Below, in pieces: positions 36,648-45,421 of a DNA stretch of 64,000 bases. Both the position numbers and the translations under genes were made by a program. How positions within the stretch are numbered: position 1 is the stretch's first letter; every line of letters begins with the position of its first letter. The notes under the pieces are model-generated. The model saw only the letters and a program-made list of their open reading frames with translations, was not told the DNA's origin and did not search any database. The DNA lies in NCBI RefSeq assembly GCF_018612875.1, contig NZ_JAGGRI010000017.1, positions 62,001-126,000 on the forward strand. Direction: 5' to 3'. The stretch comes from Lysobacter sp. ISL-50. GTDB taxonomy: Bacteria; Pseudomonadota; Gammaproteobacteria; Xanthomonadales; Xanthomonadaceae.

Positions 36648-37886
36648 ATGAGAACGATGGCACACACCCTTATTTTTTGCTCCGCTGCGGCCCTTCTCGG
36701 AACGGCACCGCACGCAAGAGCAGCTGCCGTCTTCGACGTGCTTGGACTGCCTTCTTGTGTTGCGATCGGGGTGAACGATTCCGGCGAAGTCCTCGCGAAA
36801 TGCGCTATCAGCGAGGCAAACGGCCTCTATCGGATTCCGTTGTTTGGGCCGAGGGTACGCCTTCCTATTGACACATTTTGTGGCGTTGCGGGGATCGCCA
36901 ATAATGGTGTCGTGTTCGTCAATTGCCCCGAGAATGATAGACTGCGCGGGTACGTTTGGCTGCCTCAGCAGTCCACCCTCCTGCCCCTGAAGCCAGTTTT
37001 CGGGCACGAGCGGGCTACCATCTCGGGTTTCAGCAGTAAGGGCGTTGCGATCGGAACGTCCGTCGATCAACGAGGCAATGCCTATCCCGTGTTATGGCGA
37101 GACCCGACCGCCCGGCCGACAGAACTAAAGGTTGGGCTGTTAGGAACTGAAGGTCGCAATTGCGTGGCTATTGGTGTCGAGAAGGACAATGCGGTCGCCC
37201 CCGCAGTGACTGGAAGTTGCGTCGCTAACGGTGGCGAGGTTCGAGTTCCCATTGTCTGGAAGCGCGACTCGCTTCTACTGACGTATCGGGCCCACAAACT
37301 TGCATATCCAGACACTGAGGATGATCCGGATCAATGCGATGCGCTGGGAATCGCGGGTGATATCGTCGTCGGCAGGTGCGCCGGCGATACAGTGCACACC
37401 GTCGCTTGGGACTCAAGCACTGGAGATCCTGAAGTCCTGGATACGACCGCGGACGGCGAACCGTTCATTTTTAGCAACCTCACCGACGTGGCAATCGATG
37501 GAGGGGTCGCTGGCTACGCGCTTGTAGCTAACGGAGGCGCCCGGCCGTTCATCTGGTGGCCGAAAGACGAAGAGCTCAGTTGGTACCCGGATCCTTCAGA
37601 TCCCGATCGCCCGAATTACAACGTTATTCCTAAGCGTTACGTCGTAAACAAGGCTCTGATCGGAGAGATGGAAGTATACGATTCTGGACATCCGAGCTGG
37701 CCGACCAAAGTTCTATTCCGATTGAACTTGGCTAATGGCGTTCGCGAAAACCTCGGCATTCCGCCGGAATTTCGCTCTATGGAGGTTACGACCATTTCGG
37801 AGTCGGGTTGTTATGCGTCCGCAACCGGCCTGAGGGCGCCGACCGGCAGGATCCCCGAGGTTATACGCGTGCGGATGTGCCCTTAG
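36648..37886 (+). CDS. secreted diverged HAF-repeat-like protein
   Basis: A 412-residue protein; the ATG start has GGAG seven bases upstream and begins a signal peptide (MRTMAHTLIFCSAAALLGTA, cleavage near HARA). The mature part follows the same plan as the other two HAF proteins in this region (FDVLGLPSCVAIGVNDSGEV, CGVAGIANNGVVFVNC, NCVAIGVEKDNAVAPAVTGS, DQCDALGIAGDIVVGRC) but with fewer canonical HAF motifs. Base composition is visibly less GC-rich than that of the paralogue at 38143. Function unknown; exported. Confidence 0.75.
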   Translation: MRTMAHTLIFCSAAALLGTAPHARAAAVFDVLGLPSCVAIGVNDSGEVLAKCAISEANGLYRIPLFGPRVRLPIDTFCGVAGIANNGVVFVNCPENDRLRGYVWLPQQSTLLPLKPVFGHERATISGFSSKGVAIGTSVDQRGNAYPVLWRDPTARPTELKVGLLGTEGRNCVAIGVEKDNAVAPAVTGSCVANGGEVRVPIVWKRDSLLLTYRAHKLAYPDTEDDPDQCDALGIAGDIVVGRCAGDTVHTVAWDSSTGDPEVLDTTADGEPFIFSNLTDVAIDGGVAGYALVANGGARPFIWWPKDEELSWYPDPSDPDRPNYNVIPKRYVVNKALIGEMEVYDSGHPSWPTKVLFRLNLANGVRENLGIPPEFRSMEVTTISESGCYASATGLRAPTGRIPEVIRVRMCP

Positions 37887-38142
37887 GCGATCTTCGTGTC
37901 CGCGCGCTTGGGCTTCTTCGGCGAGGCCGGTGCAGTGGGCGCGGGCGGCGCGGCGTCGGTCCCGGGGGCGGTGCATTCAGTCTGTCGGCTGCCCTGTCGA
38001 GGATGTTGAAAGAGGCGGCTCTTATGCTCACCGATCCTCATACTGTGACGAGGCCGGGGAATCTCCGCGTTGCGCTGGATAACACTGAGCGAAATGCGTC
38101 GCCGAAGTTGCCAATCGCATCTCGCCCAAGCTGGAGTACGCC

Positions 38143-39756
38143 TTGCGCAAAAGGATATCGCTGGTCGCCTTTGCGCTATTGGTGGGCGCAACCCCCGGCG
38201 CTGCAGCGCCCACCGCGCTGGGCGTGCTCGGCGGCAACACCTGTCGCGCGATCGACGTCAACGACGGCGGCGCAGCGATCGGCGACTGTCGTACCGGCGG
38301 CGGTGACTTCGTCCCGGTCTACTGGCCCGCCGCCGGCACCGGAGCCCTGGTCCTGTCGGCATTGCTGGACAACGGCGCCTGCAACGTGGTCGGCCTCGCC
38401 GAGGACGGTGCGATCGGTGGCAACTGCGATTGGGGCGACACCGGCGAACAGGCGCCGGTGCGCTGGGCGGCGCCGTCGCTACCGTCGATGCGGCCGGAAA
38501 TCCTCAATGCGCGCACCGGCGACGACCGCGCAGAAGCCCGGTTCGTCAATGCCGCCGGTGCCGTCGCCGGAATCAGTACCACCCCCGGCGGCAAGGATCA
38601 GCCGGTCGTATGGAAGGGCGGACAGCGTGTGGCGACCGCGCTGCCGGTGCCCGGCCTGCTACCGCCGTTGCTGTCGCCGGCGACCGAGTGCAGCGTTGTC
38701 GCCCTGAGTCCCGCGCCGACGCCGGTCGCGGTGGGTCTGTGCGAGTTGCGCCGCGGCGGCGTCGCGGCGGTGCAATGGACGCCCAACGCGCTCGGCGGCT
38801 ACAGCGTGAACGTGCTGCCGGGCCTGGCCTCCGGCGCCGATTGCACGGCTGTCGCGATCAATGGCGCAGGCCAGATCGCCGGTACCTGCGAGGACGAGAC
38901 CGGCGATCTCGTGGCGGTGCGCTGGAGCGCAGCGCAGGCGGTGCCCGCGGCGCTGCGCGGCCTGCCGCGCGAGGCGGCAGCGGGGCAGCAACTGTCCGCG
39001 GTCGATATCAATCAAGCCGGCATCGTCGCCGGCTACTACATCGACAGCGCCGGGCGTTCGCGCAGCTTCGTCTGGGCGCCGAGCCAGGATCAGACGAGCG
39101 AGGACGCGCTCGACCTGGGTACGCTCGGCGGCGCCGGTGTATTTGCGCGGCAGATCGCCGACGACGGCCGCATCGTCGGTTCGGCCGAAAATGCGCAGGG
39201 CGCAGAAGTCGGCTTCGCCTGGGGCCCTGGAACGGCTATCGCCGACCTGGGCACGCTCGGCGGCCGCACCAATTCGCCCGCCGCTATCAGCCGCAGTGGC
39301 CAGTGGATTGTCGGCACCAGCACGAACGAGGTGGGGCAACGGCGAGCCTATAGAATCGGCCCGGAGCGGCGAGGCGCGGTTACTGCGTCTGCGCAGCGGG
39401 GCCTAGCGCGAACCGCGTACCGGTATCGCGCGTCGGTGCTGCTGGAACCCGCGCCCTCGTCCTCATGCCAAGACTTGGCGGCGGATTGTCCGGCACGCGC
39501 ACACCTGTGCAACGACTCCAACTACTACGCCCTGATGACGGCACAGTGCCCGAGAACATGCGGCCGATGCCCGCAGTACCCGCCTGGTGGCGCCGCGTCG
39601 GCGCTATTCGACGGACCGCCCTCTTGCGAAGATAAGGTACCTAGTTGCAACGCCAACGCTAGCCTGTGCCACAACAGCGCCTACTACACGCTGATGACCG
39701 ACCGGTGTGCGAAGACCTGCAATCGTTGTCCGCAACTAGCCTACGGAATTCGTTAG
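38143..39756 (+). CDS. secreted HAF-repeat protein with two C-terminal ShKT domains
   Basis: A 537-residue protein starting at TTG with GGAG six bases upstream. A signal peptide (ISLVAFALLVGATPGAAA) precedes HAF repeats (LGVLGGNTCRAIDVNDGGAA, DLGTLGGAGVFARQIADDGR, DLGTLGGRTNSPAAISRSGQ). The last ~90 residues are two six-cysteine units: CQDLAADC, HLCNDSNYYALMTAQC, PRTCGRC, and then CEDKVPSC, LCHNSAYYTLMTDRC, AKTCNRC. The spacing C-x6-C-x6-C-x10-C-x3-C-x2-C and the YYxLM and TCxRC features match the ShKT domain. ShKT is mainly known from animals, where it often blocks channels or sits in secreted enzymes; its role here is unknown. Confidence 0.87.
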   Translation: MRKRISLVAFALLVGATPGAAAPTALGVLGGNTCRAIDVNDGGAAIGDCRTGGGDFVPVYWPAAGTGALVLSALLDNGACNVVGLAEDGAIGGNCDWGDTGEQAPVRWAAPSLPSMRPEILNARTGDDRAEARFVNAAGAVAGISTTPGGKDQPVVWKGGQRVATALPVPGLLPPLLSPATECSVVALSPAPTPVAVGLCELRRGGVAAVQWTPNALGGYSVNVLPGLASGADCTAVAINGAGQIAGTCEDETGDLVAVRWSAAQAVPAALRGLPREAAAGQQLSAVDINQAGIVAGYYIDSAGRSRSFVWAPSQDQTSEDALDLGTLGGAGVFARQIADDGRIVGSAENAQGAEVGFAWGPGTAIADLGTLGGRTNSPAAISRSGQWIVGTSTNEVGQRRAYRIGPERRGAVTASAQRGLARTAYRYRASVLLEPAPSSSCQDLAADCPARAHLCNDSNYYALMTAQCPRTCGRCPQYPPGGAASALFDGPPSCEDKVPSCNANASLCHNSAYYTLMTDRCAKTCNRCPQLAYGIR

Positions 39757-39811
39757 GGCCGGTCGCAAGCTGGCCTGATCGCCAGTGAGCCGATGATGAT
39801 TTCAGATATCG

Positions 39812-39876
39812 CTGGATAACCGTGAGTAACTCAGGGTAATCAAGAGAGTTGGATTCCGGTTGCCCACGCTCCACCA
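39812..39876 (+). repeat. 65-nt direct repeat, attachment-like, copy B
   Basis: Ungapped partner of 32211-32275, with a 30-base identical core at 39834-39863 and the common end GCTCCACCA. It lies 55 bases after the HAF-ShKT gene and marks the apparent right end of the second compartment. Confidence 0.65.
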
Positions 39877-39881
39877 ACCCT

Positions 39882-39926
39882 CATTAGCCCTCACTGACCT
39901 CCGCTGGCCCCCATTAGCCCTCACTG
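39882..39926 (+). repeat. 30-nt-period C-rich direct repeat, right copy
   Basis: CATTAGCCCTCACTG occurs at 39882-39896 and 39912-39926, period 30. It follows attachment-like repeat B directly. Its period and its CCCCCATT-like wording resemble the repeat at 23883-23925 near the other end of the accessory region. Confidence 0.6.
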
Positions 39927-40500
39927 GCCCCACTATCCCTAAGTGGTCCCATAAAGAAAGCTTGCGGACGGCGGCGACTGCCTGCGAAAGATTGGGCGAT
40001 TCACTTTGTCCACGGCCACTCTTGGTGGACCTATCGATTCATTTAGCCGAAGCCGCTTCGCGGCCCGGCCTCGCGCGAGCCGCGCCCGAAGCAGGATGGC
40101 AATCGGACTCCTCATTTGTCGCTTTAGCCAGGGCATGAAAAAAAACACCCACGCATCGGTGGACTCCATGCCGAAGCTCGGGACAATCTCTGGCTCCAGG
40201 TTACTCATTGGCCCTGTATCCGAGCGTCCGCTCGGCTTCGTCTTGCGAGGTCAGCGCGATGCGCGAGAACGACGGTTGAAAGGTGCTGAGATTTCTATCG
40301 TCAATAAGCCGGACGACTTCGACAGGTTCGCGCCGGCCAGCGCGAGACACTTCAACGGTATCCCGAGCGTGGTCCATTGGCCGACCGGCAGCGACGTTGA
40401 CGACGGTGTCCGCCCCCGATGAACGTCGCGCAGATGCGCTGCTGCGGTGCGGCATCCACGCATTACACGGAGCAATGGCGTGACGCCGTAAGAAGTACAA

Positions 40501-40535
40501 CGGTAGCGCTACCATTTTCAGATTGACAGCGCTGC
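40501..40535 (+). promoter_or_regulatory. pair of LacI-family-type operator palindromes
   Basis: GGTAGCGCTACC at 40501-40512 is a perfect 12-base palindrome; GACAGCGCTGCC at 40524-40535 repeats the pattern imperfectly 23 bases later. The first, extended by one base either side, matches 12 of 14 positions of the xyl-box TGGTAGCGCTAACA described for the Xanthomonas xylan/XylR regulon. The gene it served may be the decayed GH3 frame just downstream. Confidence 0.5.
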
Positions 40536-40659
40536 CATTCGGGCGTATCACTCGCTCCGCTCCACACCGGCCGCCGACGGTTGCCGCCACGAGAGCTGGA
40601 AGATGGGAGCGTCCGAACTGTAGGGAGAGGACATGGCGTACCGCTTGCACGCGCTGCAT

Positions 40660-40776
40660 GGCGCACTTGAGTATCGCGCGGCCGCGCGCCGGGTGGTGTG
40701 TGAATCGTTGGTTCTGTTGAAGAAACTGAGCGGCGTACTCCCGGCTTACAGCGATGATTCCGTGCCCGCGCCTGAC
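40660..40776 (+). pseudogene. remnant of a GH3 beta-glucosidase/xylosidase gene
   Basis: One frame reads LEYRAAARRVVCESLVLLKK followed by GVLP, which matches the conserved GH3 segment where a helix with ESLVLLKN precedes the second domain (x-GVLPL). The rest of the roughly 700-900-residue enzyme is absent on either side. A cysteine replaces the usual arginine of the helix, and no ribosome-binding site or start fits. It is evidence that another sugar-utilisation gene once stood here. Confidence 0.45.
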
Positions 40777-40976
40777 GTGATGACGGCGGAGGGCCTCGCG
40801 AGACTCGTACAGGACAATTGTTCTTCTCTCATTCGTTGCAACGTTCGCGGGACGCGGGCGACAACAGTGGATCAGCGTGGCATAGGGGTGCTGGAGTCGG
40901 CTATATGCGACAAATGAAATCTTCTTCATGTGCTGTCCCCGCGCATATAGCTGCTGAGCGATCGAGGGAGAGTCTC

Positions 40977-41927
40977 ATGATCCAATCCCCAGCCAAACTG
41001 CTAAAGGCTTCGCGGCTTAAAACCCGCCACCTGCAGCTGCTACTGCACTTGTACGAACATCGATCGGTGGTGCGAGCGGCCGATGCGGCCGATATGACCC
41101 AGCCAGCGGCCTCCAAGCTGCTGTCGGAAATGGAACACATCTTGGGCGTGCCGCTATTCGAGCGACACGCGCGCGGGGTGGAGCCCACTTGGTATGGCCA
41201 GGCACTGATCCGTCGTGCGCGCTCGGCCTTGTCGGAAATTGGACGCGCCCATCACGAGATAGAAGCCATGCGCAGCGGACGCATGGGCCAGGCGGCGATT
41301 GGCACGGTGGTCAATCCGGGCACCAACTTGGTCCCGCAGGCCATCGCCGCGGTGAAGCGTGACTTCCCCGACATTCTGATCCGGGTGGAAATGGACTACA
41401 GCCGGCCATTGGTGGCGAAGCTGCTGGGCGGGCAATTGGACATCGTGATCGGTCGGATCCTGGGGCCAGAAGGAGCAGGCGATCTGGAGTTCGAACCGCT
41501 GGCCGACGAACCGCATTCGGTGATCGTAAGGGCCGGGCATCCGTTGACGCAGCGCAGTGAAGTGACCCACGCCGATCTGCTCGAGTACGGTTGGATCATG
41601 CCGCCGGCAGCCAGCATATTGCGCACGCGCTTGGATTCGATGTTCCTGGAACGTGGCTTGGCGCCGCCGCAGAACATCATCGAGACCGCGTCGCTACCGC
41701 TCATTATTCATCTACTGCGCTATGGCGATTTGCTGACCGCCCTACCTGCCGAATCGGTGGCGCCGTACATTCAAACGGCGCAAATGCAGGTTTTGCCGAT
41801 AGATCTGCGCGTGCGAATGGAATTCTTCGGAATCATCCGCCGCCGCGACCAGCAACTGTCTCCCGGGGCGGAATGCGTCCTGCAAGCGCTTCGCGCAACC
41901 GCGCGCAATTTATATCCAGCCCTGTAA
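40977..41927 (+). CDS. LysR-family regulator of the GbpR type
   Basis: A 316-residue regulator with an N-terminal winged HTH (LQLLLHLYEHRSVVRAADAA, DMTQPAASKLLSEMEHILGV) and a periplasmic-binding-like effector domain (VVNPGTNLVPQAIAAVKRDF, GGQLDIVIGRI). The start has GGGAG nearby upstream; longer in-frame starts exist but have no such site. GbpR-like members respond to sugars or sugar acids. Located directly upstream of the TonB receptor and the xyloglucan genes, it is the best candidate for a local activator in this window, though control of that locus is inferred. Confidence 0.9.
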   Translation: MIQSPAKLLKASRLKTRHLQLLLHLYEHRSVVRAADAADMTQPAASKLLSEMEHILGVPLFERHARGVEPTWYGQALIRRARSALSEIGRAHHEIEAMRSGRMGQAAIGTVVNPGTNLVPQAIAAVKRDFPDILIRVEMDYSRPLVAKLLGGQLDIVIGRILGPEGAGDLEFEPLADEPHSVIVRAGHPLTQRSEVTHADLLEYGWIMPPAASILRTRLDSMFLERGLAPPQNIIETASLPLIIHLLRYGDLLTALPAESVAPYIQTAQMQVLPIDLRVRMEFFGIIRRRDQQLSPGAECVLQALRATARNLYPAL

Positions 41928-42272
41928 CCGATTGCACCGCCTGAGCGGCAGATTTTTCGGTTATGTATTCCAAAAGCACATAGGTTTTGCCAAACATTTC
42001 ATTGGCGTGGAATGTCGAGAGCGGCCTATGCTGCCATGGAAGTCGCAACGTGACATCGGCGTAAGGCGGATGCGACAAACGTCCAGAACATCAGACAGCT
42101 GTTGGAACGATGTCGCGACAGCCGAGAGGACGAGTGATAACAACGCACGGGGAACCGGCAGGCGCCGGGGCGGGCGCGAAAACATCTAAAAACCCGGACG
42201 AGGAACGCAACAGTACCCACGGGTTAGAAAACCAGCCAATCGTTCGTCAAGGTGTCCTGGGAGGGAACAACC
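41928..42272. promoter_or_regulatory. upstream region of the TonB-dependent receptor gene
   Basis: 345 bases without a gene. Near its start is the weak hairpin at 41937-41957. The rest presumably carries the receptor promoter and the 5' leader, ending in GGGAGGG before the start codon. I found neither a xyl-box-like palindrome nor a clear -35/-10 pair. Confidence 0.4.
41937..41957 (+). terminator. weak intrinsic-terminator-like hairpin after the LysR gene
   Basis: CCGC-ctga-GCGG (41937-41948) is followed by caga and TTTTT at 41953-41957. The stem has only four pairs, so efficiency would be low. Confidence 0.3.
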
Positions 42273-45239
42273 ATGTCAACGCGCCAAAGCCGTACTCTGG
42301 CGAATCGGGTAGCCGGGCGTGCCAGTTTCCGTCGATTGCAGCATTCGGCCATCGCTTTAAGCATCGCTGCGCTACTCAGCACCAATGCCTATGCGCAAGA
42401 ACCCCAGGTCGCCCAGGACAACGCCGGCGAGAAGAAAAAAGCGGCCGTCGATCTGGACGCTGTCGTCGTCACCGGAATCCGGGGTTCCGTCGCCAAGGCA
42501 CAGGACCTCAAGCGCGACTCCGACACCTTCGTCGATTCCGTCACCGCGTTAGACATCGGCGCGTTGCCCGATCGCAGCGTCACTGAAACGCTTTCACGCA
42601 TCCCCGGCGTGACCATCGACCACTTCCTGTCAGTGGGCGATCCGGAACACTTCTCTGCCGAGGGCAGCGGCGTACAGGTTCGCGGTTTGACCCAGGTCCG
42701 TTCCGAACTGAACGGTCGCGATAGCTTCTCTGCCTCCGGCGGCCGCAACCTGAGTTTTCAGGACGTGCCCGCCGAACTGATGGCGGGCGTCGATGTCTAC
42801 AAGAACCAGAAGGCCGATATGATCGAGGGAGGAGTGGGCGGCAGCGTGGATCTGCGCACCTTCATGCCCTTCGACTTCGATGGCCAGAAGATCAGCGGTA
42901 GCTTGAGCGAGAACTACGGCGACTTCGCCGAGAAATACAAGCCTACCGTTTCCGCCCTTTACAGCAACACCTGGGACACCAGCGTTGGGAAAGTCGGTTT
43001 CCTGGTCGATATCACCCACTCGGAACTGGCCACGCGCACCGACGGCCTGTTCGTGCGTCCGTTCTTCAAGAACGGCAATAACGATCTCAATGGCGACGGC
43101 GTCAATGAGGCGCTCTGGCTGCCACGCGGCGCCGACTGGCGCACCCTGGAGTACGAACGCGAGCGCGAGGGCGCCTATATCGCTCTGCAGTGGCGCCCCA
43201 GCGATGACGTTGAGCTCTACGCGACCGCCTTCCAGAGCAAATACGATGAGTTGTGGAACGAGGACGCCATCTTCGTCTCGAACAATCCCCTGCAAGTAAT
43301 GCTCGACGCAAGTCAGCCTTATCAAATGGACGGCGATGTATTCCGTTCGGGCCGGCTGACCCAGCCCGGCGGCGTTCCCATGGGGACGGATATCCGTGCC
43401 TCTCACCGTAAATCCAAGACCACTGACTTTTCCTTCGGATTGAAGTGGTCGCTCAGCGACAGCACCGAACTGACGACCGATTTTCAGTACATCAAGGCCA
43501 CCACTCAGGGCCTCGATTCGACGGTGGCCCTGGGCGTCGATGTGCCTTATATCGACGTCACCCTCGGCGGCAGACCGACCATCGGCGTCGACGAACAGTT
43601 CACGGGCAATCCCAATAACTATTATTGGGGCTTCACCATGGACCATCAGGACGACAACAAGGCCGACGAACTGGCTTGGCGCGCAGACCTCAAGCACAGC
43701 TTCGATAGCGGCTTCATCAAGTCGATCAAGTTCGGCGTGCGTTTGACCGATCGTGGCGCCACCAGCATCGATACCGGCTACAACTGGAAACCCGTGTTCC
43801 AGACCTGGATGCGCGGGGGGGCGTTGCCCAACGGCGCGATGCCGTCGCTGAATCTAAACGGCGAAGTCAACTCCAGCCTGGTGCACGTGAATTCGTTCGA
43901 CAACTTTTATCGTGGCGACGCCAACACGCCGGGAGGATTCTACGCGCCGGTTCTGGGTACTGCGCTTGGGTATCCAGGCAGCTATCAGGCCATCCACGAT
44001 GCTGCCGCTGCGTATTACCAGCCCGATTCTGGCATCTCGTACACGACAACGCAACCGGACAACCTGCACACCAACGTTCAGGCCGAGATCACCCGGGCCG
44101 TTTATCTAATGGCGAATTTTGGTCTCGACAACGCGCGTCTGGACGGCAACGTCGGCGTGCGTGTGGTGCACACCGAGAATGCCGCCAGGGGGTTTTTGGT
44201 CTACCCGAACAAATCCTTCGCGCCGTATCTGGGAGCCGGTGAATCGGAACCCATCACGGCGGAAAATTCCTATACGGATGTGCTGCCCAGCTTGAATCTG
44301 CGTTGGGAAGTTGCCGATAACCTGATCATGCGTTTCGCCGCCTCCAAAGCCATCGCTCGTCCGAATTTCAGTGACATGCAGGCGTACCAGGTACTGAACG
44401 CCGATCCGAAGCAGGGGGTCGAGCAGCCAAACCCAGGCGACCCTTCGACCCTGCCGGTCACTCAGCTGAATCTGGCGGGCAGTTCCTTCGACAACCCCTA
44501 CCTGGAGCCGATGAAGGCCAAGCAGTTCGATCTGTCGTTGGAGTGGTACTTCGATCCCGATCGCGGCGGCATGGCCTGGATCAACCTGTTCCACAAGGAC
44601 GTCGAGGACTATTTCCGCCGTCAGACGCAACTGGTCGCCTATCCGGGCGCCGATGGCAAGCAATACGATTATCTGATCACTCGCCCCGTGAACGTCGGTA
44701 CGGCACGCATCCAGGGTGTGGAGGTCGGCTGGAACCAGTTCTTCGACTTCCTGCCGGCACCTTTCGACGGATTCGGAATGTCGGCGAACTACACCTACAT
44801 CGACAGCTCCACCAAAGTGCCGAATAACCTGGATACACAGCCGGTCGACACCGATGGATCAGTGTTTACCGACTTGCCGGCCGATGGGCTGTCCAAGAAT
44901 TCCTACAACGTGGCCGCCTTCTACGAGAAGGGGCCCTGGCAGATCCGTTTGGCCTACAACTGGCGCAGCCAGTACCTGCTGTCGACGGGGCCCAATGGCT
45001 ACAACGGAACCGACAACGGTATTGCCTGGAAACTGCCGGTGTACAGCGACGCCTACGGACAGCTGGATGGCTCGATCTTCTACAAGTTCAGCGATCACAT
45101 CCAACTTGGCCTGGAAATGAACAATCTCAACAACGCCGAACAGCGCACGCTGATGGATCAGAACGGAGCCGGCCGCCGCGTCACTTCCTGGTACGTAAAC
45201 GACACACGCTACGCCGCGACCCTCCGCGTTACGTTCTAA
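42273..45239 (+). CDS. TonB-dependent receptor, probable xyloglucan-oligosaccharide transporter
   Basis: A 988-residue outer-membrane receptor. The ATG is fixed by GGGAGGG seven bases upstream. A signal peptide ends in NAYAQ; a TonB-box-like LDAVVVTGIRGS follows, then the plug (ALPDRSVTETLSRIPGVTID, VQVRGL) and a long beta-barrel ending YAATLRVTF with the terminal phenylalanine needed for barrel insertion. It belongs to the large carbohydrate-linked TonB receptor group (IPR010104 type) expanded in Xanthomonadaceae. As first gene before GH74 and the debranching enzymes it most likely imports xyloglucan oligosaccharides; the ligand is inferred from context. Confidence 0.92.
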   Translation: MSTRQSRTLANRVAGRASFRRLQHSAIALSIAALLSTNAYAQEPQVAQDNAGEKKKAAVDLDAVVVTGIRGSVAKAQDLKRDSDTFVDSVTALDIGALPDRSVTETLSRIPGVTIDHFLSVGDPEHFSAEGSGVQVRGLTQVRSELNGRDSFSASGGRNLSFQDVPAELMAGVDVYKNQKADMIEGGVGGSVDLRTFMPFDFDGQKISGSLSENYGDFAEKYKPTVSALYSNTWDTSVGKVGFLVDITHSELATRTDGLFVRPFFKNGNNDLNGDGVNEALWLPRGADWRTLEYEREREGAYIALQWRPSDDVELYATAFQSKYDELWNEDAIFVSNNPLQVMLDASQPYQMDGDVFRSGRLTQPGGVPMGTDIRASHRKSKTTDFSFGLKWSLSDSTELTTDFQYIKATTQGLDSTVALGVDVPYIDVTLGGRPTIGVDEQFTGNPNNYYWGFTMDHQDDNKADELAWRADLKHSFDSGFIKSIKFGVRLTDRGATSIDTGYNWKPVFQTWMRGGALPNGAMPSLNLNGEVNSSLVHVNSFDNFYRGDANTPGGFYAPVLGTALGYPGSYQAIHDAAAAYYQPDSGISYTTTQPDNLHTNVQAEITRAVYLMANFGLDNARLDGNVGVRVVHTENAARGFLVYPNKSFAPYLGAGESEPITAENSYTDVLPSLNLRWEVADNLIMRFAASKAIARPNFSDMQAYQVLNADPKQGVEQPNPGDPSTLPVTQLNLAGSSFDNPYLEPMKAKQFDLSLEWYFDPDRGGMAWINLFHKDVEDYFRRQTQLVAYPGADGKQYDYLITRPVNVGTARIQGVEVGWNQFFDFLPAPFDGFGMSANYTYIDSSTKVPNNLDTQPVDTDGSVFTDLPADGLSKNSYNVAAFYEKGPWQIRLAYNWRSQYLLSTGPNGYNGTDNGIAWKLPVYSDAYGQLDGSIFYKFSDHIQLGLEMNNLNNAEQRTLMDQNGAGRRVTSWYVNDTRYAATLRVTF

Positions 45240-45242
45240 GCG

Positions 45243-45266
45243 TGATGGGCCTGAGAACGGCCCTCA
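45243..45266 (+). terminator. hairpin between receptor and GH74 genes
   Basis: TGA(t)GGGCC pairs with GGCCCTCA around a 7-base loop, an 8-bp stem with one bulge starting 4 bases after the receptor stop. There is no proper T run, so partial termination or mRNA 3'-end protection is more likely than full termination. It would allow the receptor to be made in different amounts from the enzymes. Confidence 0.45.
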
Positions 45267-45421
45267 CCTTCCTCCCGCTCAGTGTTTACCGCCCCACCGC
45301 AGAGCAGAAAACGCAGAGCGAGTTGAGACTTGCTCTTTAAGGCTTGCTCTGCAGCTACACGTTTGACTCCCGAGAGTGTGCCTGCTGCGTCTGCATCGAC
45401 CCTCACTGCACAGAAGAGCCC

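Larger units (their letters stand above)
39757..40976. other. non-coding right junction of the accessory region
   Basis: No intact gene in these 1.2 kb. It contains attachment-like repeat B, the second 30-nt-period repeat, a LacI-type palindrome and a GH3-like coding remnant, listed separately. The minus strand at 40201-40440 ends in an unrecognised protein-like stretch (LIDDRNLSTFQPSFSRIALT), possibly the C-terminal remnant of another gene. Confidence 0.5.

Noticed and set aside
37887-38142. Minus-strand frame ending PASPKKPKRADTKIA, a possible phage protein tail
   Set aside because: A lysine/proline/alanine tail alone is not enough to name a gene, and the frame before it is unrecognisable.
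37808-38707. 299-residue plus-strand frame overlapping the HAF-ShKT gene
   Set aside because: Off-frame reading of the HAF gene with arginine/serine-rich composition; the TTG start at 38143 has a good ribosome-binding site and gives a signal peptide.
40201-40929. 242-residue minus-strand frame before the LysR gene
   Set aside because: The N-terminal two thirds run antisense to the GH3-like remnant and look random; only the last ~60 residues are protein-like, too little to call a gene.
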